A stretch of 13,121 nt of DNA from Actinomycetota bacterium (GTDB lineage: Bacteria; Actinomycetota; Thermoleophilia; Gaiellales; Gaiellaceae), in contig JACDGR010000053.1 in NCBI GenBank assembly GCA_013821525.1, forward strand, positions 1-13,121, read 5' to 3'. The position numbers and the translations under genes were made by a program. Of this stretch, positions 1 through 7,078 are shown piece by piece. The stretch's first letter is position 1. Every line of letters begins with the position of its first letter. Below the pieces are notes generated by a model. The model was not told the DNA's origin and made no database searches. It saw nothing but the letters and a program-made list of their open reading frames with translations.

Positions 1-114
1 CCCTGCATCTCGGCGATCGCCGCGCTCATCCTCAGCAAGCATCCGGCCCTGACGCCGTTCCAGCTGAAGACGGTGCTCTACCTGACCTCGACGAACGTAG
101 GAGGTGCTCGATGA
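1..114 (+). CDS. C-terminal end of a probable subtilisin-family (S8) serine protease (partial)
   Basis: Frame 1 is open from the left edge to a TGA at 112-114, giving 37 residues. The peptide begins PCISAIAALILSKHPALTP. It resembles the helix that follows the catalytic Ser in subtilisin-type proteases, where the usual pattern is GTSxSxPxxxGxAALLxxxxPxLTPxQVK. The Ser itself would lie just outside the window, so catalysis cannot be checked. The reading continues with FQLKTVLYLTS, matching the usual TPxxVKxxLxxTA ending. The stop overlaps the next start (ATGA, 111-114), so the two genes are probably co-transcribed and translationally coupled. Family assignment rests on this short segment only. 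Confidence 0.55.
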   Translation, partial: PCISAIAALILSKHPALTPFQLKTVLYLTSTNVGGAR

Positions 115-752
115 CCGACGATCGCGAACGGCTCCACGCGGCAGTCGCGGCCGGAGTGCTCGGCGCCGAAGCCGAGTTCGCGCGCATGCTGCGCTCGATC
201 GTCGAGGTGGCACGTGCGATCTTCGGCGCCAAGGCGTCGTCGATCTTCCTCTTCGAGCCTGCAACCGACGAGCTCGTCTTCGCGGCGGTCGCCGGCGACA
301 GCGAGCAGCGCCTCGTCGGGCGGCGCATGCCTTCCTCCAGTGGCATCGCCGGCTGGGTGCTCTCCTCGCGGACACCACTCGTCCTCGAAGACGTCAGGAG
401 CGACCCCCGCTTCGCCCGCGATGTCGCGGAGGGGACCGGCTACGTGCCGAACGGGATGATGGCGGTGCCGCTCCTCGACGACGAGGACGTGCTGGGCGTG
501 CTGCAAGTGCTCGACCGCCCTCAGAAGGCGCGCTTCTCCCTGCAGGAGATGGAGCTGCTCGGGCTTTTCGCGAACCAGGCAGCGATCGCTCTCGGGCTGC
601 TCGGCTCGGCTCGGGCCGCGCGCGCGGCGCTCGCCGGTGACGCCGAGCTGTCGGTCGTCGCGCGGCTGGCCGGGATCCTCGAGCAGCTCGAGCCGGAGCG
701 ACGGGCGGCTGGCGTCGCGCTGCTCGATCAGCTCGCGCACATCCTCGGCTAG
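111..752 (+). CDS. GAF-domain protein
   Basis: This is a 213-residue soluble protein. Residues about 25-165 read as one GAF domain, a small-molecule or redox sensing fold. Visible GAF signatures are ASSIFLFEPATDELVF near residue 42, the GIAGWV turn near 78, PLVLEDVRSDPRF near 89, and MMAVPLLDDEDVLGVLQV near 116, followed by the closing helix with FANQAAIAL. After the GAF domain comes a short Ala- and Leu-rich helical tail (about 170-213) and no recognisable output domain such as GGDEF, kinase or HTH. The ATG overlaps the stop of the upstream protease gene by four bases, which fixes the start and implies coupling. A hairpin 13 bases after the stop probably ends the transcript. The ligand cannot be inferred. 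Confidence 0.85.
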   Translation: MTDDRERLHAAVAAGVLGAEAEFARMLRSIVEVARAIFGAKASSIFLFEPATDELVFAAVAGDSEQRLVGRRMPSSSGIAGWVLSSRTPLVLEDVRSDPRFARDVAEGTGYVPNGMMAVPLLDDEDVLGVLQVLDRPQKARFSLQEMELLGLFANQAAIALGLLGSARAARAALAGDAELSVVARLAGILEQLEPERRAAGVALLDQLAHILG

Positions 753-764
753 GCCGAGAACGAG

Positions 765-790
765 GAAGGGCCCGGATCACCGGGCCCTTC
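765..790. terminator. Hairpin terminator between convergent genes
   Basis: Perfect 11-bp inverted repeat (GAAGGGCCCGG / CCGGGCCCTTC) with a 4-base loop, ATCA. It sits 12 bases after the stop of the GAF gene and 23 bases beyond the stop of the minus-strand gene at 814-1017. No clear U-tract follows on either strand, which is common for GC-rich actinobacterial terminators. It could serve both genes. Confidence 0.65.
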
Positions 791-813
791 CGAAGCAAAG
801 TGGCGGGTTCCGC

Positions 814-1017
814 TTAGAGCCTGGTCTTGACGTGCGCCTCGACATCGTCTCCGCCGTCGTCGTTTGCACCGCGAGCCGCCTTGACATGGGCCTGGACGTC
901 GTCTCCGCCGTCCTCGTCATTCGCGAGGCGGCCGGCCTTCTTGTGCGCCTCGACGTCCGGGGTGTCCAGCTGCTCTTCGTCGCTCTGCTTGATCTTCTTC
1001 TCGCGATCGTCCGACAT
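814..1017 (-). CDS. Small acidic protein with three DV(E/Q)AH repeats
   Basis: This is a 67-residue hydrophilic, acidic protein with no signal peptide or membrane segment. After a charged head (MSDDREKKIKQSDEEQLDTP) it has three imperfect repeats. They start with DVEAHKKAGR at residue 21, DVQAHVKAAR at 40 and DVEAHVKTRL at 58, a period of 18-19 residues. Linkers contain AND followed by acidic residues and GG. The composition (Asp, Glu, Lys, Gly, Ala) suggests intrinsic disorder. The start is secure: ATG at 1017-1015 has a perfect AAGGAGG seven bases upstream, and longer in-frame starts lack this signal. I do not recognise a named family or function. The gene is transcribed divergently from the transporter gene and converges on the GAF gene. 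Confidence 0.75.
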   Translation of the reverse strand: MSDDREKKIKQSDEEQLDTPDVEAHKKAGRLANDEDGGDDVQAHVKAARGANDDGGDDVEAHVKTRL

Positions 1018-1024
1018 TGTGAGG

Positions 1025-1031
1025 CCTCCTT
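1025..1031 (-). promoter_or_regulatory. Strong Shine-Dalgarno of the repeat-protein gene
   Basis: AAGGAGG on the minus strand, 7 bases before the ATG at 1017. It is the strongest ribosome binding site in the window and decides the start of the 67-residue protein against longer in-frame readings. Confidence 0.8.
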
Positions 1032-1170
1032 CGAAATCACTGTCCGCTCGTTCGCGGCTGACACGTACTAGACGGTGCTCGCCCCCGAAATCTTCCCTGG
1101 GCTCGAAAAGATCTTGCGTCCCCTTCCCTCTCACGTCAAACGCTGCCATTCTCGGAGGCGGTGAGCGGCG

Positions 1171-2817
1171 CTGCGTGAACGTCTCGGAGAGTCGACGGCC
1201 GCGCTCCGCGGTGTCTTTCGCAACCCATCCCTCCGCCGCGTCGAGCTCGCCTACGCGGGCTCGTCCCTGGGCGCCTACGCCTACTCGATCGCGATCGCAG
1301 TGTACGCCTATCACCATGGCGGGGCGACGTCCGTCGGCGTGTTCGTCGCTGTGCGGCTCGGAATCGCGGCGACGGTGGCGCCGTTCGCTGCCGCGTTCGC
1401 CGATCGCTTTGCCCGCGAGCGAGTGATGCTGTTCTCCGACCTCGCTCGCGTGGCGGCATGCGTGCTCGCGGGACTGGCGGTGACTTCAGGGACAACGCCG
1501 TACGCGGTCTACGCCCTTGCGACCCTGACCTCGGTGCTCGGGACGGTGTTTCGGCCTGCCGAGGCTGCCCTGCTGCCCGTCCTCGCTCGCACGCCGGAGG
1601 AGCTGACAGCCGCGAACGTCGTCTCGAGCACCTTCGACAGCGTCGGGTCGTTCGTCGGACCGGCGATCGCCGGCATCCTGCTCGGCTTCACCGGTGTCGC
1701 GGAGGTGCTGTTCGTCGTCGCAGCGACCTTCGCATGGAGCGCCTTCTTCGTCGCTCGCATCCATCCGCAGGCTGCGACAGATCCCGAGGCAGAGGACGAG
1801 TCCGAGGAGCGATTCGGCGGCCTCGCAGGTGGGGTGCGCGCGATCGCGGCCGAGCCGCGGCTCCGGCTGCTGATGAGCCTCTACGGGGCTCAGTGCCTCG
1901 TCGCGGGCGCGCTCGGGGTGCTCGTCCTCGTGCTCGCGCTCGGTGTGCTCGACCTGGGCAACGGTGGTGTGGGTCTGCTCGAGGCGGCAAGCGGGATCGG
2001 CTCCGTCGTCGGTGCAGGCGTCGCGCTCACGCTGGTCGGGCGAAAGCGACTCGGCGGCGACTTTCTCGTCGGGCTCGTGCTCTGGGGTGCGCCGTTGGCG
2101 CTGATCGGCGCGGCGCCCTCCACCGTCGTCGCCGTGATCGCACTCGGTCTCGTCGGAGTCGGCAACACGCTCGTCGACATCTCCGCGATCACGCTGCTCC
2201 AGCGCACGATTCCCGCCGAGGTCGCCGCGCGTGTCTTCGGCGTGCTCGAGAGCGTGACCATCGGGTCGCTCGCGCTTGGGGCGCTCGCGGTTCCGTTGCT
2301 CGTCGACGCACTCGGAGCCCGCGGTGCCCTACTCGGGACGGGTGCGCTCCTGCCGGTGCTGGCGGCACTCAGCTGGCGGCGGGTCTCGGCTATCGATGAA
2401 GGCTCGCGCATTCCTGTCGAGCTGCTCGCGGCCGTCGACGCGGTTCCGTTCCTCGCGGTTCTCCCGGAGCAGAGCCGCGAGCTGCTGGCCTCACGGCTCG
2501 CGCGCGTCGATCTGAACGAGGGCGACGTGCTGTTCCGCCGCGGCGACGCCGGCGATCGCTTCTACATGGTCTTCGAAGGCTCGCTCTCGGTCGAGCTTGC
2601 AGACGGCGATAAGCACGTCGGTGCTCCGGGCTTCGTCGGGGAGATCGCGCTGCTCCGCGACGTGGCTCGAACCGCAACCGTTCGCGCCGAGACTGCCGCC
2701 TCGCTCTGGACGCTCGAGCGGGGCCTGTTCCTCGACACGGTGGGCGGGCACGGAGCCACCAGCCGCTCGGCGGAGGCGTTCGTGCTCTCACGGCTCGGCA
2801 CCGTTCCGGTCTCCTGA
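1171..2817 (+). CDS. MFS transporter fused to a C-terminal cyclic-nucleotide-binding domain
   Basis: A major facilitator superfamily membrane protein, likely an efflux carrier, with a cytoplasmic cNMP-binding tail. The MFS part is hydrophobic and contains the loop 2-3 motif as FADRFARERVMLFSD. The tail begins near residue 379 (counting from GTG 1300) and holds a phosphate-binding cassette with FVGEIALL and ARTATVRA; Glu448 and Arg457 are kept, so binding of cAMP or a similar ligand is plausible. The start is problematic. The first standard start in frame is GTG 1300, but codons 1171-1299 read as good MFS N-terminus (FRNPSLRRVELAYAGSSLGA). The frame is closed by TGA at 1162-1164, with only a CTG at 1171. 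A GTG at 1161 after GGAGG would join this frame if one base between 1161 and 1174 were extra. Substrate unknown. Confidence 0.85.
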   Translation: MRERLGESTAALRGVFRNPSLRRVELAYAGSSLGAYAYSIAIAVYAYHHGGATSVGVFVAVRLGIAATVAPFAAAFADRFARERVMLFSDLARVAACVLAGLAVTSGTTPYAVYALATLTSVLGTVFRPAEAALLPVLARTPEELTAANVVSSTFDSVGSFVGPAIAGILLGFTGVAEVLFVVAATFAWSAFFVARIHPQAATDPEAEDESEERFGGLAGGVRAIAAEPRLRLLMSLYGAQCLVAGALGVLVLVLALGVLDLGNGGVGLLEAASGIGSVVGAGVALTLVGRKRLGGDFLVGLVLWGAPLALIGAAPSTVVAVIALGLVGVGNTLVDISAITLLQRTIPAEVAARVFGVLESVTIGSLALGALAVPLLVDALGARGALLGTGALLPVLAALSWRRVSAIDEGSRIPVELLAAVDAVPFLAVLPEQSRELLASRLARVDLNEGDVLFRRGDAGDRFYMVFEGSLSVELADGDKHVGAPGFVGEIALLRDVARTATVRAETAASLWTLERGLFLDTVGGHGATSRSAEAFVLSRLGTVPVS

Positions 2818-2831
2818 TCCGGCCGGTTCCG

Positions 2832-2837
2832 TAAGGT
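2832..2837 (+). promoter_or_regulatory. Putative -10 element of a leaderless mRNA (MBL gene)
   Basis: TAAGGT fits the actinobacterial TANNNT pattern and ends 6 bases before the ATG at 2844, so transcription could start at or next to the start codon. No convincing -35 element is seen. The AAGG could instead act as a weak ribosome binding site. Confidence 0.4.
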
Positions 2838-2843
2838 TCCGCC

Positions 2844-3656
2844 ATGAAAGCGAAGATCTGGGGCTGCCGTGGCTCCCTCGCGACGCCGGGAGCCGAGACG
2901 GTGCACTACGGCGGCAACACGTCATGCGTCGAGGTCTCCTCGGCCGCAGGCGCAACGATCGTGCTCGATGCGGGCACGGGTGTCCGACAGCTCGGGATCG
3001 AGCTGGTCGCACGGGGGGTGCAACAGATCGACCTGCTGCTCACGCATCTCCACCTCGACCACATCGAAGGCCTTGGCTTCTTCGCGCCGCTCTTCGAGCC
3101 CGACTGCTCCGTGCGCATCCACGGCCCGCGACCAGAGGCTGGCTCGCTGCGTCAACGGATCACGGGCTATCTGTCGCCGCCGTTCTTTCCGGTGCCGTTC
3201 GACCGCATCCCGGCACGCGTCGAGTTCGAAGAGGTTTGGAACGAGCGTTGGGCGCTCGACGGTGTCGTCGTCCTCGCCGCACCGGTGCAGCACCCCGGGC
3301 CGACGGTCGGCTACCGACTCGAGGAAGGCACCCGGTCGCTCGCCTACGTTCCCGACAACGAGCCTGCGCTCGACCGCGATGCCGCACTCGTGCTCGCCGA
3401 CGGCGTCGATCTCCTGCTGCACGACGCGCAATACACCGAGGCCGAGTACGCCTCCCGGGGCGGCTGGGGGCACGCGGCCCTGCCCGACTTCGCGCAGGTC
3501 GTGCGCTCGGCGCGTCCGGGGCGTGCGCTGATGTTCCACCACGATCCGTCCCACAGCGACAGCCAGCTCGAGGAGATGGAGGCCGTCACCCGGGACCTGG
3601 CCCAACACGATCGCGTGGCGCTCGGCCGGGAGTGCCTCGAGATCGACCTGACCTGA
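2844..3656 (+). CDS. MBL-fold metallo-hydrolase
   Basis: A 270-residue cytoplasmic hydrolase of the metallo-beta-lactamase fold, of the length and layout of the PhnP/RNase Z-like branch. Visible family motifs are GGNTSCVEV (23-31), DAGTG (42-46), the metal motif THLHLDH with His68, His70, Asp72 and His73, then His150 in QHPGPTVGYRL, Asp171 in YVPD, HDAQY (193-197), GWGH (207-210) and FHHDPSHSD (231-239). All expected ligands for a two-metal site are present. Substrates in this branch include phosphodiesters such as cyclic phosphates and RNA ends. Its place among cNMP-binding and cyclase-like genes makes a phosphodiesterase role attractive but unproven. It starts 26 bases after the transporter gene, with a -10-like hexamer just upstream. 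Confidence 0.88.
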   Translation: MKAKIWGCRGSLATPGAETVHYGGNTSCVEVSSAAGATIVLDAGTGVRQLGIELVARGVQQIDLLLTHLHLDHIEGLGFFAPLFEPDCSVRIHGPRPEAGSLRQRITGYLSPPFFPVPFDRIPARVEFEEVWNERWALDGVVVLAAPVQHPGPTVGYRLEEGTRSLAYVPDNEPALDRDAALVLADGVDLLLHDAQYTEAEYASRGGWGHAALPDFAQVVRSARPGRALMFHHDPSHSDSQLEEMEAVTRDLAQHDRVALGRECLEIDLT

Positions 3657-3684
3657 TCTCGCCTCATCCGGTCTCGCGCTGGTT

Positions 3685-3690
3685 TAGGAT
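3685..3690 (+). promoter_or_regulatory. Putative -10 element of a leaderless mRNA (cNMP-binding gene)
   Basis: TAGGAT, a TANNNT match, ends 6 bases before the ATG at 3697 in the 40-base gap after the hydrolase gene. The same spacing recurs before other genes in the window. There is no Shine-Dalgarno of normal spacing apart from overlap with AGGA inside this hexamer. Confidence 0.45.
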
Positions 3691-3696
3691 GCGCGC

Positions 3697-4104
3697 ATGG
3701 CTGCTCCCGTCGAACTCATCAAGCGTGTCCCGCTCTTCGAGAAGTTGAGCGATCGCGAGCTGAAGACGCTCGCGGCGAACTTCACCGACCGCAAGTTCAA
3801 GGCCGGCCAGGAGCTGACGGCAGAGGGTCAAGGTGCCGCCGGGTTCTTCGTGATCGAGTCGGGCGAGGCCGACGTCACCGTCGAGGGCGAGAAGCGTCGC
3901 GCGCTCGGTCCCGGCGACTACTTCGGCGAGATCGCGCTGATCAGCAGCGGGTCGCGCACCGCGACGATCACCGCGACGAGCGACGGCATGAGCTACGGGC
4001 TGACGCCGTGGCAGTTCCGGCCCCTCGTCGAGGAGCACGCGCAGATCGCGTGGCCTCTGCTCGAGGCACTCGCCGCACGCGTGCGCGAGCTCGAGAACCG
4101 CTAA
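3697..4104 (+). CDS. Stand-alone cyclic-nucleotide-binding domain protein
   Basis: A 135-residue cytoplasmic protein made of a single CRP-type cNMP-binding domain. It starts with the usual helix (LIKRVPLFEKLSDREL, 8-23), followed by the beta-roll (FKAGQELTAEG; GFFVIESGEADV) and the phosphate-binding cassette YFGEIALISSGSRTATITA. The key Glu78 and Arg87 of the cassette are both present, so ligand binding is plausible. It lacks the DNA-binding helix-turn-helix of CRP/FNR regulators; the C-terminus is only a helix (PLLEALAARVRELENR). It may therefore act through a partner protein. It lies 40 bases after the MBL hydrolase and 33 bases before the cyclase-domain gene, and resembles the transporter tail and the protein at 6626-7045. 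Confidence 0.88.
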   Translation: MAAPVELIKRVPLFEKLSDRELKTLAANFTDRKFKAGQELTAEGQGAAGFFVIESGEADVTVEGEKRRALGPGDYFGEIALISSGSRTATITATSDGMSYGLTPWQFRPLVEEHAQIAWPLLEALAARVRELENR

Positions 4105-4125
4105 CACGTAGTCGCGCCGCTTGGC

Positions 4126-4131
4126 GATACT
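4126..4131 (+). promoter_or_regulatory. Putative -10 element of a leaderless mRNA (cyclase-domain gene)
   Basis: GATACT, one mismatch from the TANNNT pattern, ends 6 bases before the GTG at 4138. No ribosome binding site is visible between it and the start codon. Confidence 0.35.
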
Positions 4132-4137
4132 CGGCTT

Positions 4138-6613
4138 GTGCGCACCGAGCTGCCGTCGGGAACGGTCACGTTCCTCTTCACCGACATCGCCGGCTCGACA
4201 CGCCTGCTGAAAGACGTCGGTCCCGAGGCGTACGCGCGCGAGCTCGCCGTCCACCGCACGATCCTCAGAGCTGGTTTCGAGGAGCACGGTGGCGTTGAAG
4301 TCGACACCCAAGGAGACGCATTCTTCGTCGCCTTCGGAACTGCTGCCGGAGCGGTCGCTGCAGCTGGGGCCGGCCAGCGCGCGCTCCACGCCGGTCCGAT
4401 CGTCGTCCGGATGGGGCTGCACACCGGGGCTCCGTCCGTCACGCCCGAGGGCTACGTCGGGATCGACGTGCACCGCGGTGCGCGCATCGCCGCGCTCGCG
4501 CACGGAGGGCAGGTGCTGATGTCGGCACCTACCGCCGCCTTGCTCGAGGACGAGCCGCTCCTCGACCTTGGTCTCCACCGGCTCAAGGATTTCGACGCTC
4601 CGGCGCAGCTGTTCCAGCTCGGTGCCGAGCAGTTCCCGCCCGTCCGCACGCCGGGAGCGGTCGACTTGCCGACGCCCATCACGCCGTTCCTCGGCCGGGA
4701 GCGCGAGCTGTTCGCCGCCGCCGCGCTGTGGCTCGACCGCGGATCGCGCGTGCTGACGATCGTCGGACCTGGCGGTACGGGGAAGACACGATTCGCGATC
4801 GAGCTGGCACGGTTTCTCGCCGAGCAAGCAGACGGCGGCTCGGTGTTCGTCCCGCTGGCGCCGGTGCGCGACCCCGCGCTCGTCGTGCCTCTGATCGCGG
4901 AACGAGTCGGTGCGTCCGGTGACTCCGCGGGAGCGATCGCGACCCGCCTCGGCGACCGGCGGACTCACGTCGTGCTCGACAACCTCGAGCAGCTCTTGCC
5001 CGACGCGGCCAAACCGCTCTCCGAGTTGCTCTCCGCGGCACCGTCGCTGCACATCCTCGCGACGAGCCGCGAGCCGCTGCATGTGAGTGGCGAGACCGAA
5101 TTCGACCTGCAGCCGATGGACGAGGCTGACGCGATCGCGCTCTTCCTCGAGCGCGCGCAGGCCATCCGGCCCGAGATCGCAGACGCCGCTCCCGTGCGGG
5201 AGCTGATTCATCGTCTCGACCGGCTACCCCTTGCAATCGAGCTCGCTGCGGCTCGCGTCAAGCTACTCGGCCCCGAGCAGCTCCTCGAGCGCATCGGCCA
5301 GCGCCTCGACCTGTTGAAAGGCGGCCGAGATGCCGACGTGCGACACGCGACGCTGCGGGCGACGATCGCCTGGAGCTACGACCTACTCGTGGCAGACGAA
5401 CAGCTGCTGTTCGCGCGACTGGCGATCTTCCGCGGCGGCTCCACGCTCGCGGATGCCGAACGGATCTGCGACGCCGAGGTGGAGACCGTCGGCTCGTTGC
5501 TCGACAAGAGCTTGCTGCGCCGTCGAACGGAGCCCGACGGGACGGATCGTTTCTGGATGCTCGAGACGATCGGCGAGTTCGCGCGCGAGTGCCTGGCCGC
5601 CACCGGCGAGGAAGCGACACTCCGGCGGCGGCAGGCCGACCAACTGATCGCGCTCGCCGACCGGGCGGGCACGCGTGCGGTCATCGAACGGCCACAACGC
5701 TGGGACTTCGATTCGATCGCACCAGAGATCGACAATGTGCGCGCCGTGCTGGAGTGGGCTGCGATCACCGATCCGGCGCGTGGTCTTCACCTTGCAGCCT
5801 GGCTGGAGGCGTACTGGGTCGTTCGCGATCCCGTCGAAGGGACGCGTTGGCTCGGTTCCCTCCTCGAGCGCGCGCCGAACGCAGACCCGATTCTGCGAGC
5901 GCATGCGATGCGCGCACTCGGAGGCGTTAACGACATCTTCGGACGTCCGGACGATGCGGCGCCCTGGTATCGGCAGAGCCTCGAGCTTTTCGTTGAGCAC
6001 GGCGCCGGGCCGCAGGCGGCGCATGGTCGCTTCCGCATTCGCGTCGAACATGGTGATGAGGGGCGACGAGGAAGCGGCGTGGCCTCTGATCGAAGGCTGC
6101 CTTGGGGAAGCCCGAAGCGCCGGTCTGCTGCTCGGCGAGTGCCAGGCGCTCGGACTTCTTGCCGGAAAGGCCGAGCAGGCGGACGACCTGGAGCTCGGGC
6201 TCGAGCTGGCGCTCGAGAGCGCGGTGAGAGCGCACGAAGCGGATTGGATCTGGTGGGAGGCAGGACAGCTCCACTCGGCCGCCGTGATCGAGCGCAAGCG
6301 CGGCAACCTCGACGCGTCTCGCGCGCATGCAGCCCGCTCACTCGAGCTGTCGCTCGCGCTCGGCGACCGGCGCAACGTCGTCTTTGCTGCTGCCGAGCTC
6401 GCCGTTCTTGCCGGGTTGGAAGACGACGCGAGACGGGCGGGCCTGCTCTGGGCGGCGATCGAGACGGAACTCGCCCGAAGCCCGATCGGGCAGTGGGACG
6501 GCTACCGGAGGCGGCTAGGAGCTCTCCCTCGGATCTCGGACCAGGATGCGTACGCCGAGGCCGCTGCAGACGGCGCGCTCCTGACGGTGGAGCAGGCGGC
6601 CGCTCGGCGTTAG
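4138..6613 (+). CDS. Class III cyclase-homology / STAND ATPase signalling protein, interrupted by a frameshift
   Basis: An 824-residue protein once one extra base near 6040 is discounted. Residues 1-165 form a class III nucleotidyl cyclase homology domain with both metal-binding aspartates (Asp16 in LFTDIAGST, Asp60 in TQGD) and Arg116. Residues about 175-390 are an NB-ARC-like P-loop ATPase: Walker A GPGGTGKT at 210-217, Walker B VVLDNLEQ with Asp281, TSREPL near 309, RLPLAIELAAAR near 362. A winged-helix-like part follows (about 400-500), then an Ala/Leu-rich helical repeat region resembling TPRs. This order matches the mycobacterial Rv0386/Rv1358-type proteins, but no LuxR-type HTH is visible. 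After codon 634 (to 6039) the original frame turns Arg-rich and runs to 6672. Good coding resumes one base later (SNMVMRGDEEAAWPLIEGCL) and stops at 6611-6613. GTG start is probably leaderless. Confidence 0.82.
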
Positions 6614-6625
6614 CTGGGCACTGTG

Positions 6626-7045
6626 CTAGACGGTTGCGTCGTCGCGCAGGCGCCCGGCGAGCGCATCGTTGACGCTCGCCGCAAGCGACGGAACAGCGTC
6701 GGTCGCGCGCCGGAACGCTCGCTCGGTGAGGACGAGGATGTCGGATTGGGCCGTCATAACCACCGTTGCGGTTCGTTTGCGCCCCGTCAGCAGCGCGATC
6801 TCGCCCAGGAAGTCGCCGCCCGCGAGCTGGTTCACCGTCTCGCCGCCTTGCCTCACGTCGGCCGCACCCGAGACGAGCACCACGAACTCGCGGCCCGTCT
6901 TCCCTTCTTCGGTGAGCTCCCTTCCCGCGGGAACCGTCAACTCGTCGGCTTCGCTCGCGATTGCCTCGAGCTCTTGCTTTGTGCAAGCGGAGAAGATCGG
7001 CACGGACCGCAGCAGATCGAGCTTCGTCTCGCGCCGCAACTTCAC
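6626..7045 (-). CDS. Stand-alone cyclic-nucleotide-binding domain protein
   Basis: A 139-residue cytoplasmic protein with one CRP-type cNMP-binding domain. It has the opening helix KLDLLRSVPIFSACTKQEL, the beta-roll (VPAGRELTEEGKTGREFVVLVSGAADV) and the phosphate-binding cassette FLGEIALLTGRKRTATVVM with Glu82 and Arg91 retained. It has no DNA-binding or enzymatic domain and ends in a helix with an acidic tail. It is clearly similar in layout to the protein at 3697-4104, and the two may be paralogues. Its stop lies 12 bases from the stop of the cyclase-domain gene on the other strand, so the pair converge. The GTG start is supported by a consensus-like TATGAT 6 bases upstream. Ligand and partner are unknown. 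Confidence 0.88.
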   Translation of the reverse strand: MKLRRETKLDLLRSVPIFSACTKQELEAIASEADELTVPAGRELTEEGKTGREFVVLVSGAADVRQGGETVNQLAGGDFLGEIALLTGRKRTATVVMTAQSDILVLTERAFRRATDAVPSLAASVNDALAGRLRDDATV

Positions 7046-7051
7046 GGACCG

Positions 7052-7057
7052 ATCATA
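7052..7057 (-). promoter_or_regulatory. Putative -10 element of a leaderless mRNA (second cNMP-binding gene)
   Basis: On the minus strand TATGAT, one base from the sigma70 consensus TATAAT, ends 6 bases before the GTG at 7045. It lies in the 33-base gap after the epimerase-like gene, so the cNMP-binding gene probably has its own promoter. Confidence 0.5.
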
Positions 7058-7078
7058 AACCGACGCGGCGCGCAGAGC

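Noticed and set aside
1018..1170. Possible extra gene or structured RNA in the divergent gap
   Set aside because: No start, ribosome binding site or strong stem beyond the signals of the flanking genes; most likely two divergent promoters.
814..1317. Longer 167-codon version of the repeat protein starting at 1317
   Set aside because: The extension overlaps the transporter N-terminus, looks non-coding and has no ribosome binding site; ATG 1017 has a perfect one.
2597..3748. 383-codon plus-strand frame across the transporter end and the hydrolase gene
   Set aside because: Arg/Pro-rich shadow; the hydrolase frame contains all the MBL motifs.
3664..5211. 515-codon minus-strand open frame opposite the cNMP-binding and cyclase-domain genes
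   Set aside because: Low-complexity Arg/Glu/Gln-rich sequence without domains, lying antisense to two well-recognised genes; a typical shadow in GC-rich DNA.
6500..6613. LuxR-type helix-turn-helix at the end of the cyclase-STAND protein
   Set aside because: Looked for because mycobacterial relatives have one, but the C-terminus shows no such motif.
6614..6672. Frame-1 ending of the cyclase gene beyond 6613
   Set aside because: This follows the frameshift and overlaps the convergent cNMP-binding gene; the Arg-rich peptide is not credible.
5383..6986. Minus-strand frames (5383-6375, 5787-6986) opposite the frameshifted cyclase gene
   Set aside because: No domain content. The Ser/Arg-rich composition marks them as shadows, and the plus-strand frames join into a sensible helical-repeat region.
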